Shown here one piece after another: positions 1 through 6,118 of a DNA stretch of 10,799 bases. The stretch is from positions 22,924 to 33,722 of the forward strand of contig DJBG01000139.1 in assembly GCA_002429965.1 (NCBI GenBank). The letters run 5' to 3'. Position 1 is the stretch's first letter. Every line of letters begins with the position of its first letter. The position numbers and the translations under genes are program-made. The DNA comes from Hungatella sp. UBA5982 (lineage in GTDB: Bacteria; Bacillota; Clostridia; Lachnospirales; Lachnospiraceae). The notes under the pieces were generated by a model. It searched no databases. It was given only the letters and a program-made list of their open reading frames with translations, and was not told where the DNA came from.

Positions 1-30
1 AAGCGGCAGATTGAGAGGAATGATACATGA
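1..30 (+). CDS. 3' end of an upstream gene (partial, unidentified)
   Basis: The first reading frame is open from the window edge and ends in TGA at 28-30, giving the tail KRQIERNDT. The stop overlaps the ATG of the next gene as ATGA, the usual layout of translationally coupled genes in one operon. Ten codons are too few to name a product. GH65 phosphorylase operons often have ABC sugar-transporter permease genes just upstream, so that is one possibility, but nothing in the visible residues proves it. A second frame also stays open until 34, so even the existence of this gene is an inference from the ATGA overlap. Confidence 0.4.
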   Translation, partial: KRQIERNDT

Positions 31-2201
31 TTAGCTGGAAGATCGAAGAGAATGGATATGACTCGAAGAAAGCAACGAATCTGGGAAATAAATTTCTAAT
101 CGGCAATGGTTATATGGGAATCAGGGGAACACTGGAGGAGTACACAAAAGAACAGTTTCCTGCAGTGAATCTGGCAGGCATTTATGATCTGGCAGGAAAT
201 GGCTGGAGAGAACCGCTAAATGCTCCCAATGGCCTATATACCAGACTTCTGATAGAAGGGGAAGAATATAGCCTGCTAAAAAAGGAGTGGATGTCCCATA
301 AGATGACCCTGAGCTACAGACACGGACTATTCGGCCGTGAGACTGTATTTCAGACTAAAAAAGGAAGCATATCGTTACAGACGGAAAGATTTGCAAGTAT
401 AGAAGAAAAACACCTGATAGCCTTAAAGGTAACACTTACTCCTTCCTTTGACGGAGAGGCAGAGGTTATAACAGGTATTGATGCTGATGTCTGGGATATT
501 AACGGTCCTCATTATGACAGCGTAGATACCGGATCTTCGAATGAATGCCTGTATGCATTCGGTACTACGCATGAGAAGCAGGATCATGTGGCCGTGTTTG
601 AGGCCATTGAGCTTCTTAAGAAAACAGATCAGATGGTCAGCAGTGGTGACAGAAAAGTAATTCGTCGTATCACCATGCCTTTAAAAGCTGGTGGGCAGTA
701 CAGTTTTTATAAATATATAGCTGTTTATTCCAGTAAAGACGGTGAGAACTATAAGGCAGATGCAGAAAAGCTTGCACTGATGGCAAAGAAAGCAGGATAT
801 GAAAAGCTGCTGTCAGAGCATAAAAACAGCTGGGAAGAGAAATGGAAAGTCTCAGAAGTATTAATTGAAGGAGACGATGAGGCAATGGAAGCTCTTAACT
901 ATTCTCTTTACCATCTTCACAGCATTGCGCCAAGACACTCTGAAAGCCTGTCCATCGCAGCCAGAGGCCTATCAGGCCAGACCTATAAGGGAGCGGTATT
1001 TTGGGATACCGAGATGTTTATGCTGGATTTTTTCCTCTTTACAGAGCCTCAAGTAGCTAAAACCCTGTTAAAATACCGTATTGATACGCTGCCTGGTGCC
1101 CAAAAGAAGGCTGAGAGCTATGGGTTTGACGGTGCTTTTTACCCGTGGGAGAGTCAGGAGGGCGGATATGATGCCTGCTCTGATTACAATGTAACAGATG
1201 TATTTACCGGCCGTCCGATGAGAACTTATTTTAAGGATAAGCAGATCCATATATCGGCAGCAGTGGTTTACGGTATTATGCGTTATACCTTTTTTACCGG
1301 GAAAAGAGATTTGCTGTCAGAGGGCGGAGCGGAAGTTATATTGGAATGTGCGAAATTCTACTACAGCCTTTTAATCAAGAGAATCAAAGATGAGCGTTAT
1401 GAGCTTTGGGATGTAATCGGTCCGGATGAGTACCATGAGAGAGTAAACAATAATGCCTATACGAATCGAATGGCTAAGTATACCTTTGATGCAGCAGTCG
1501 AGATTTTGAAAGAAGAGCTGAAAGAAGTAAATAAAAATTCATCACAGAAGAAAGAGCTGCTTGAGAGACTGCAGGATGCAGCAGAACATCTTTACATCCC
1601 TTTACCCGATGAAAGAACCGGTATTATTGAACAGTTTGAGGGCTATAAACAACTGGAAGAAGTTTCAATCACCCAGGTAAAGGAAAGACTTCTTCACGAA
1701 AAAGAATACTGGGGAGGAGCTTATGGTGTGGCATCCCATACTAAGATTATAAAGCAGGCGGATGTTGTAACCATGATCAATCTATTCTCCGAAGAGTATG
1801 ATGCTGATACACTTTATAAAAACTGGACTTATTATGAGCCCAGGACGGAACACGGTTCTTCCTTAAGTGCCTGCATGTATTCCATGCTTGCCTGCAAATG
1901 CGGTATGGCAGATAAGGCCTATCCTTTCTTTATCAAGTCAGCCAGAGCAGATCTTGAAGACGGCGGGAAGCAATGGGCCGGACTTATCTATATTGGCGGC
2001 ACCCATCCAGCAGCCAGCGGCGGAGCTTATATGACTGCGGCGGAAGGGTTTGCCGGTCTGCGGATAGAGGATGGAGAGCTTAAAGCAGCCCCCCGGCTTC
2101 CTTCCGCCTGGATCAGATTAAGCTTTAAGGTTTATTATCTGGGAGATTTGTATCAGATTACTGTAACTAAGGATGAGGCACAGGTAGAAAAAATCAGATA
2201 A
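27..2201 (+). CDS. GH65 family glycoside phosphorylase (kojibiose/nigerose/maltose phosphorylase type)
   Basis: A 724-residue inverting alpha-glucoside phosphorylase of family GH65. Such cytoplasmic enzymes split an alpha-glucosyl disaccharide with inorganic phosphate, giving beta-glucose 1-phosphate and the acceptor sugar. The N-terminal beta-sandwich signature FLIGNGYMGIRG is at residues 23-34. The (alpha/alpha)6 barrel carries WDTE at 326-329. The general acid is Glu468 in GPDEYHERVNNNAYTN. KQADV is at 576-580, and the phosphate-binding HGSS is at 609-612. Length and motif order fit a complete protein. The start is ATG after GAGAGGAA (13-20), overlapping the previous stop. A LacI repressor gene and a beta-phosphoglucomutase gene follow, which fits a product that is beta-glucose 1-phosphate. 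The bond cleaved (alpha-1,1; 1,2; 1,3; 1,4; or glucosyl-rhamnose) cannot be told from the sequence alone, so I give no gene symbol. Family assignment is firm; specificity is open. Confidence 0.95.
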   Translation: MISWKIEENGYDSKKATNLGNKFLIGNGYMGIRGTLEEYTKEQFPAVNLAGIYDLAGNGWREPLNAPNGLYTRLLIEGEEYSLLKKEWMSHKMTLSYRHGLFGRETVFQTKKGSISLQTERFASIEEKHLIALKVTLTPSFDGEAEVITGIDADVWDINGPHYDSVDTGSSNECLYAFGTTHEKQDHVAVFEAIELLKKTDQMVSSGDRKVIRRITMPLKAGGQYSFYKYIAVYSSKDGENYKADAEKLALMAKKAGYEKLLSEHKNSWEEKWKVSEVLIEGDDEAMEALNYSLYHLHSIAPRHSESLSIAARGLSGQTYKGAVFWDTEMFMLDFFLFTEPQVAKTLLKYRIDTLPGAQKKAESYGFDGAFYPWESQEGGYDACSDYNVTDVFTGRPMRTYFKDKQIHISAAVVYGIMRYTFFTGKRDLLSEGGAEVILECAKFYYSLLIKRIKDERYELWDVIGPDEYHERVNNNAYTNRMAKYTFDAAVEILKEELKEVNKNSSQKKELLERLQDAAEHLYIPLPDERTGIIEQFEGYKQLEEVSITQVKERLLHEKEYWGGAYGVASHTKIIKQADVVTMINLFSEEYDADTLYKNWTYYEPRTEHGSSLSACMYSMLACKCGMADKAYPFFIKSARADLEDGGKQWAGLIYIGGTHPAASGGAYMTAAEGFAGLRIEDGELKAAPRLPSAWIRLSFKVYYLGDLYQITVTKDEAQVEKIR

Positions 2202-2211
2202 AAATGAGGAG

Positions 2212-2235
2212 AGGGAATGCGTATTAACATTCCCT
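2212..2235. terminator. Hairpin between convergent GH65 and lacI-type genes
   Basis: AGGGAATG (2212-2219) and CATTCCCT (2228-2235) form a perfect 8-bp stem with an 8-base loop, placed 10 bases after the GH65 stop and 11 bases before the end of the convergent regulator gene. On the minus strand a short T run follows a few bases beyond the stem, and on the plus strand a T-rich stretch (TTCTTA) follows. It probably acts as a bidirectional, moderately efficient terminator. Confidence 0.55.
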
Positions 2236-2246
2236 TCTTACTAATA

Positions 2247-3257
2247 TTAGAGTGATATCACACTTTCTCTTTCAACAAGATGAATAGGAAGAATGATCTC
2301 ATTGTTTGGAATCGGTTTGCTGTCAAGTTTATCCATAAGGAAGTAAACAGCCAGTTTGCCCTTTAAAGGAGCATCCTGATGTATTGTGGTAAGTCTTGGT
2401 GATGTAAGCTGACATAGGTTAATATCATCAAAGCCCATGACGGAAAAATCTTCAGGGACTCTTTTACCGGCTTGTTTAAGACCTGCCATGATTCCCGCGG
2501 CCAAAATATCCGCTGTAGCAAATATGGCTGTTATATCATTTCTGGCAGCCAATTGTGTGCCAAGGGTTATGGTTGTTGCTGTATCAAGTTCCTGTTCGAA
2601 TACCAGATTTTTACGAAAAGGAATGGCTGCATCCGCCAGAGCGTTTTTATAACCCTGAAAGCGTTCGTAAACAACGCCCTTTTTTCTGATGGTAGGAGAG
2701 GCAAAAGCGATATCTTTATGACCTTTGTCTATGAGATATTTAGTGGCGGTATATCCGCCGTCATAGTCCTGCAGGCCCACATTGCAGATATTCGGATGAG
2801 CTACATAGCTATCAATTAATACCACAGGTATTTTTAGATTAGTAAGTGCTTCAAAAAATTCATCCTGGAATACACCGGTACAAAAAAGACCGTCAACATT
2901 CCAGTTATGAAGGAAATTCATTAAATCCGAAGTGGTCTCTACGGTACGGAGCATTAAATAATAACCGTTTTCCCTTAAGGTTTTTTCAATGGAACCTATG
3001 AATGCAGAATGAAAGGGATCTTCTACAATACTTTCTTTTTTATTTGAAGTAAGGTGACTGATCATCCCGATAACTTTAGAGGAGCTTGACACCAGAGCGC
3101 GGGCGGACATATTCGGAACATAACCCAATTGATCGATGGCTTCATTAATACGGGTAATGGTCTCTGTTGATACACGTCCGGCCCTTCCATGAATTACATT
3201 GGAGACGGTGGTGCAGCTTACCCCTACAGCCTGTGCAATATCTTTTATTGTGGCCAT
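2247..3257 (-). CDS. LacI/GalR-family transcriptional regulator
   Basis: A 336-residue repressor-type regulator. The LacI helix-turn-helix lies at residues 3-24 (TIKDIAQAVGVSCTTVSNVIHG), followed by the hinge with YVPNMSARAL at 46-55. The periplasmic-binding-protein-like sugar domain contains ERFQGYKNAL around 198-207, VMGFDD at 273-278 and SPRLTTIHQD at 286-295. The start is the ATG read from 3257, because AAGGA lies 8 bases upstream (complement of 3266-3270) and LacI proteins begin just before this helix. The frame remains open upstream to 3365, but that extension has no good ribosome binding site and is hydrophobic, unlike the family. The gene sits between the phosphorylase and the phosphoglucomutase, so its ligand is probably the disaccharide or a breakdown product. 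A palindrome just upstream suggests autoregulation. Confidence 0.94.
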   Translation of the reverse strand: MATIKDIAQAVGVSCTTVSNVIHGRAGRVSTETITRINEAIDQLGYVPNMSARALVSSSSKVIGMISHLTSNKKESIVEDPFHSAFIGSIEKTLRENGYYLMLRTVETTSDLMNFLHNWNVDGLFCTGVFQDEFFEALTNLKIPVVLIDSYVAHPNICNVGLQDYDGGYTATKYLIDKGHKDIAFASPTIRKKGVVYERFQGYKNALADAAIPFRKNLVFEQELDTATTITLGTQLAARNDITAIFATADILAAGIMAGLKQAGKRVPEDFSVMGFDDINLCQLTSPRLTTIHQDAPLKGKLAVYFLMDKLDSKPIPNNEIILPIHLVERESVISL

Positions 3258-3280
3258 TTTTATGTTCCTTTCCTTAGCAA

Positions 3281-3294
3281 GTTTAATGTTAAAC
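3281..3294. promoter_or_regulatory. Candidate LacI-type operator (14-bp inverted repeat)
   Basis: GTTTAATGTTAAAC is two 6-base perfect inverted arms around a 2-base centre, 23 bases upstream of the regulator's start codon. LacI-family operators are typically near-perfect palindromes of 14-20 bp. On the minus strand a weak promoter (TTTCAA at 3319-3324, 17-base spacer, TAATTT at 3296-3301, about three consensus matches in each element) would put the transcription start at or beside this palindrome, so a bound repressor could block its own gene. The palindrome is seen directly; its role is inferred. Confidence 0.45.
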
Positions 3295-3468
3295 CAAATT
3301 AGTAATAGTTTAGCATAATTGAAAGAGAATGTACAGATTAAATGAGTGACCCAAAGCGCAGGCATTATAATTTAAAAAGGTTTTCCTATTACAAGAAGAA
3401 GTATCCGTATTATAGGTTGCTGCTTCAAATAAATTTACTTATCAGGCTGAATATAAGGAGAGATAATT

Positions 3469-4119
3469 ATGATTCTCGGAGTGATTTTTGATTTAGACGG
3501 AGTATTGGTATCCACGGACGAATTGCATTTTAAAGCATGGAAGATGCTGGCAGAAGAACTTGGTATTGATAAATTCACAAAGGAAGATAACAAGAAGCAA
3601 AAAGGTATCAGCAGAATGGAATCTCTCGAAGTGGTACTGGGAAAGGGAAGTATAATATATACCCAGGGAGAAAAAGAGGAGTTTGCTGAGAGAAAAAATA
3701 ATTATTATAAAGAACTCTTAAAGAAGTTGGATGAGCAGGCCATCCTTCCCGGGGCTATAGAGTGTTTAAAAATGTTAAAAAGCAAAGGAATATTAATAGG
3801 TGTAGGTTCAGTGAGCAGGAATGCACCACTTATTCTTGAAAAAACAGGACTTCTTCCTTACATTGACAAGGTAAGCTGTGGACTTGATATTACAAGGTCT
3901 AAACCGGATCCTGAAGTATTTGAAATTGCTGCAAATAAACTGGGTTTAAAGAATGAAGACTGCCTTGTAGTAGAGGATTCAATGGCTGGTATAGCTGCCG
4001 GTAAGGCAGTACATATGAAAACCCTGGGAGTCGGGTCAGAGTATGCACAGCTGCGTGCAGATCATTCAGCGCCCGGACTTGCAGCAGATATCGACTGGAA
4101 AGGGATTTTAGAAGCATAA
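3469..4119 (+). CDS. pgmB: Beta-phosphoglucomutase (HAD superfamily)
   Basis: A 216-residue HAD-superfamily mutase that converts beta-glucose 1-phosphate to glucose 6-phosphate in the cytoplasm. The known catalytic residues of beta-PGM appear at their expected numbers: nucleophile Asp8 and acid/base Asp10 in DLDG, His20, Arg49 in GISR, Lys76, Ser114 in GSVSRNAP, Lys145 in SKPDPEVF, and Glu169-Asp170 in VVEDS. This close match makes beta-PGM much more likely than a generic HAD phosphatase. The ATG follows AAGGAG (3455-3460) at 8 bases. The gene is downstream of the divergently oriented lacI-type gene and uses the product of the GH65 phosphorylase. I see no convincing sigma-A promoter immediately upstream, although the 100-bp gap is large enough for one. 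Confidence 0.94.
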   Translation: MILGVIFDLDGVLVSTDELHFKAWKMLAEELGIDKFTKEDNKKQKGISRMESLEVVLGKGSIIYTQGEKEEFAERKNNYYKELLKKLDEQAILPGAIECLKMLKSKGILIGVGSVSRNAPLILEKTGLLPYIDKVSCGLDITRSKPDPEVFEIAANKLGLKNEDCLVVEDSMAGIAAGKAVHMKTLGVGSEYAQLRADHSAPGLAADIDWKGILEA

Positions 4120-4138
4120 AGAATTACCTTCTGCCGAC

Positions 4139-4171
4139 AGCGGCTTTGACTGTGATCTCAAAGCCGCTTTG
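4139..4171 (+). terminator. Hairpin terminator after the beta-phosphoglucomutase gene
   Basis: AGCGGCTTTGA (4139-4149) pairs perfectly with TCAAAGCCGCT (4158-4168) as an 11-bp stem with an 8-base loop, starting 19 bases after the stop codon. The T tail is short (TTTG), so termination may be less than complete, but the stem is strong and placed as expected between convergent genes. Confidence 0.7.
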
Positions 4172-4248
4172 TCAAACCATTATCAGGCGCAACGCTTTGC
4201 AGCCGCCAAATTACACGTTTCATTTCTGTTAACGGCCATTTTTTTATC

Positions 4249-4800
4249 TTAGAACTTATCTGCTAATGCTATGGCTTGTTCAATCCCATTTGTCTTGTAA
4301 ATATCCCCAGGTGCAGCAACCGATGGCACAAAAACCTCGCCAACTGATTTCCATTGAAGTAAGTCAATGGTCTGCTTGTAAGAAAAGTGGATTCCGTCAA
4401 ACATTGGCATGTCTTTATCTTCGCAACAGACAATGAGTGCACATTCCTTATTTCCAACACCTCTCTTGCCAGCTATAAACGCGTAAAACTTATCAATTAC
4501 GGCTTTCAATTTAGCCGGATATGAATACCAATACAGAGGTGTGGCAAAAACAATTGCGTCAGCTTCTTCAAGTGCAGGAGCTATTTTATTAAAATCATCA
4601 TCAAAACTACAAGCCTTGCCTGTATTATAACAGGTATCGCAAGCGGTACATCCCTTAATAGTCATATCGGCTGCATCAAAGCGCGTGATACTGTGCCCTT
4701 TCTTTTCGGCCTCCTTGGTGAATGCCTCCGCCATAGCGAAGCTGTTGCCGCTTTTTCGCGGACTGCCGGTAATTATAACGATTTTTTTGTTTTTTTTCAT
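4249..4800 (-). CDS. NADPH-dependent FMN reductase / iron-sulfur flavoprotein-like oxidoreductase
   Basis: A 183-residue flavodoxin-fold protein. GSPRKSGNS at residues 12-20 is the FMN phosphate loop. TPLYWYSYPAKLKAVIDKFY at 87-106 is the second FMN contact typical of NADPH-dependent FMN reductases. Between them are four cysteines, C51, C54, C57 and C64 (C-x2-C-x2-C-x6-C). This spacing resembles the compact cluster motif of archaeal iron-sulfur flavoproteins, but it also occurs in proteins annotated simply as flavodoxin-family oxidoreductases, so cluster binding is not certain. The chosen ATG has AAAGGTGG (complement of 4806-4813) 5 bases upstream. A GTG three codons earlier lies inside that ribosome binding site and is unlikely. 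It is divergent from an HxlR regulator, a common pairing in which the regulator controls the reductase, often for quinone or electrophile stress. The substrate is unknown. Confidence 0.88.
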   Translation of the reverse strand: MKKNKKIVIITGSPRKSGNSFAMAEAFTKEAEKKGHSITRFDAADMTIKGCTACDTCYNTGKACSFDDDFNKIAPALEEADAIVFATPLYWYSYPAKLKAVIDKFYAFIAGKRGVGNKECALIVCCEDKDMPMFDGIHFSYKQTIDLLQWKSVGEVFVPSVAAPGDIYKTNGIEQAIALADKF

Positions 4801-4861
4801 ATTATCCACCTTTCTGCAATGATTGATGACAAAGCCGGGCGGTGTTTATTGCAAGAGCATG

Positions 4862-4890
4862 TTGACACCAACCGGTATGTCTGCTTTAAT
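4862..4890 (+). promoter_or_regulatory. Sigma-A-type promoter for the HxlR regulator gene
   Basis: TTGACA (4862-4867), a 17-base spacer and TTTAAT (4885-4890) match the housekeeping consensus well (six and five of six). Transcription would begin near 4897, leaving a leader of roughly 80 bases before the regulator's ATG. Its -10 element overlaps by two bases the -10 element of the opposite-strand promoter. Confidence 0.6.
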
Positions 4891-4916
4891 TATATTGTAA
4901 ACTAGCTATAATTCAA
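4889..4916 (-). promoter_or_regulatory. Sigma-A-type promoter for the flavoprotein gene
   Basis: On the minus strand TTGAAT (complement of 4911-4916), a 16-base spacer and TATAAT (complement of 4889-4894) form a near-consensus promoter pointing to the flavoprotein. The -35 element overlaps the AAGTAC repeat arm at 4915-4920, so a regulator bound there would compete with RNA polymerase. Confidence 0.6.
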
Positions 4917-4960
4917 GTACGCACAATAATGTTCAATACTGGTATTAAGGTATAGTACTT
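4915..4960. promoter_or_regulatory. Candidate HxlR operator region with nested inverted repeats
   Basis: AAGTAC (4915-4920) and GTACTT (4955-4960) are inverted copies 40 bp apart, centre to centre. Between them AATACTGGTATT (4935-4946) is a perfect 5-base inverted repeat around a 2-base centre. GTAC-containing and AT-rich inverted repeats are common as HxlR/DUF24 sites. The left arm overlaps the flavoprotein -35 element, and all elements lie downstream of the regulator's predicted transcription start. Repeats are observed; binding is inferred. Confidence 0.4.
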
Positions 4961-4979
4961 ACGAAAAGGAGAGTGTAAA

Positions 4980-5318
4980 ATGAGTTTTTCGTATATTTCA
5001 AAAGCTGAAGATTTGGAGAATACAGGTTTTAGTTATACCTTATCTCTGATCAATGGAAAATATAAAATGGTAATATTATATTGTTTGATGGAGTTTGGAG
5101 TAGTAAGATATAATGAAATGAGAAAGTACATCAAAACAATATCATATAAGACTTTGAGTACAATGCTGAAAGAATTGGAAGCTGACGGGCTTGTCCATCG
5201 GGAGGAATATCCACAAATTCCGCCTAAGGTTGAATACAGCTTAACCGAACGCGGCAAATCCCTGATTCCAATTCTTGATACCATGTGTGATTGGGGTACT
5301 GCCAACCGTACGACGTAA
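4980..5318 (+). CDS. HxlR/DUF24-family winged-helix regulator
   Basis: A 112-residue MarR-like winged-helix protein of the HxlR type. Signatures in order: INGKYKMVILYCL (24-36), equivalent to the usual IGGKWK..IL motif; the recognition region ISYKTLSTMLKELEADGLV (54-72); and the wing PPKVEYSLTERGKSL (81-95). The ATG follows AAGGAG (4966-4971) at 8 bases. Members bind DNA as dimers and often regulate an adjacent divergent oxidoreductase gene. Many, such as YodB, sense electrophiles or disulfide stress through a cysteine in a CP dipeptide just before the first helix. Here that place reads GF (residues 16-17), and the only cysteines are C35 and C103, so the sensing chemistry may differ. Confidence 0.92.
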   Translation: MSFSYISKAEDLENTGFSYTLSLINGKYKMVILYCLMEFGVVRYNEMRKYIKTISYKTLSTMLKELEADGLVHREEYPQIPPKVEYSLTERGKSLIPILDTMCDWGTANRTT

Positions 5319-5392
5319 CAAGGAACATTCGATAATTCTTGATTTCAATAAGAACGATGAAATAGTTTCAGATATCAGGGGAGGGGCAGAGT

Positions 5393-5863
5393 GTGGACAT
5401 ACAATTTAAAAAAGGAACTGTAGAATATTTAGATAGTTGTATAAAAGCAATGGAAAATTCGACAATGTGTTCGGCTTATTTTCAATCGGAAGAGAGCAGA
5501 AAGAATGCAGTGATGGAAGGAATAAACAGAGGAACTTTGTATGTTGTTCTGTGCACCGGTGAATGCGCCGGTTTTGCATATTTTATCCCGGAAGGTGCCT
5601 TTCATGCATATCATTACCTGCATCTCATTGCTGTGAAAGAGGAATACAGGGGAAAAGGGATAGGAAAAAAATTACTGGAGTTTATAGAAGATATGCTTTT
5701 TAAAACCAGAGATAAAATATTCTTATTGGTTGGGGATTATAATCCAAGAGCAAAGATATTTTATGAGGAATCAGGGTATAAGCACCTGGGGACAATTCCA
5801 AGCCTTTATCGTAAAGGAATTGATGAATATTTAATGATGAAGGTATATGAAGGGGGAGAGTAA
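5393..5863 (+). CDS. GNAT-family N-acetyltransferase
   Basis: A 156-residue acetyl-CoA-dependent acetyltransferase. Motif A, with the pyrophosphate-binding RGKGIG at 86-91, follows the beta-strand HLIAVKEEY. Motif B reads NPRAKIFYEESGYKHLG at 117-133, the usual end of a small GNAT domain. The start is GTG, chosen because GGGGAGG (5378-5384) lies 8 bases upstream and no ATG with a comparable site is near the expected N terminus. It follows the HxlR gene in the same direction after 74 bases without a clear terminator, so read-through is possible. The acceptor substrate (amine, amino acid, antibiotic or protein) cannot be told from the sequence. Confidence 0.9.
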   Translation: MDIQFKKGTVEYLDSCIKAMENSTMCSAYFQSEESRKNAVMEGINRGTLYVVLCTGECAGFAYFIPEGAFHAYHYLHLIAVKEEYRGKGIGKKLLEFIEDMLFKTRDKIFLLVGDYNPRAKIFYEESGYKHLGTIPSLYRKGIDEYLMMKVYEGGE

Positions 5864-5944
5864 TTCAGGCAGGATCTCATGACATGTGGAAGTTGTAACA
5901 CTTATAAGAAGGCGTAAAACATTTTCATAGAAACCTATTTTAAC

Positions 5945-5973
5945 TTTTAGTTAATGTAATTATGGATTATAAT
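5945..5973 (+). promoter_or_regulatory. Possible promoter of the diguanylate cyclase gene
   Basis: A perfect TATAAT at 5968-5973 lies about 145 bases before the cyclase start, with a poor -35 candidate TTTTAG (5945-5950) at 17 bases. The surrounding region (5864-6118) otherwise shows no long hairpin or recognisable riboswitch, and I could not fit a c-di-GMP aptamer to it. Confidence 0.3.
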
Positions 5974-6118
5974 GGTAATCGTTCAGAGGACAAATATACT
6001 TGGAATTATCCGAAGTATGAAATTGTTAAGAGCAAAGGCTTCAAGTCCAGCTTGTTAAAAATGTTAATTGTTTATAATTTCAGCTTGGAACTTCAACATG
6101 AAGGTGGGGAGCAATAAA

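Noticed and set aside
865..1250. Small open frames on both strands within the GH65 gene
   Set aside because: They overlap strongly conserved GH65 motifs and encode no recognisable protein.
3258..3365. N-terminal extension of the LacI-type protein to 3365
   Set aside because: LacI proteins start just before the helix-turn-helix; the extension is hydrophobic, covers the palindrome and probable promoter, and lacks a ribosome binding site.
4170..4248. Terminator for the flavoprotein gene in the convergent gap
   Set aside because: Only an imperfect GC-rich stem with a GCAA/TTGC core is visible on the minus strand, without a T run, so I do not call it.
5864..6118. Riboswitch, in particular a c-di-GMP aptamer, ahead of the diguanylate cyclase
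   Set aside because: I could not find the conserved aptamer segments or a paired set of stems; only a TATAAT and AT-rich sequence are visible.
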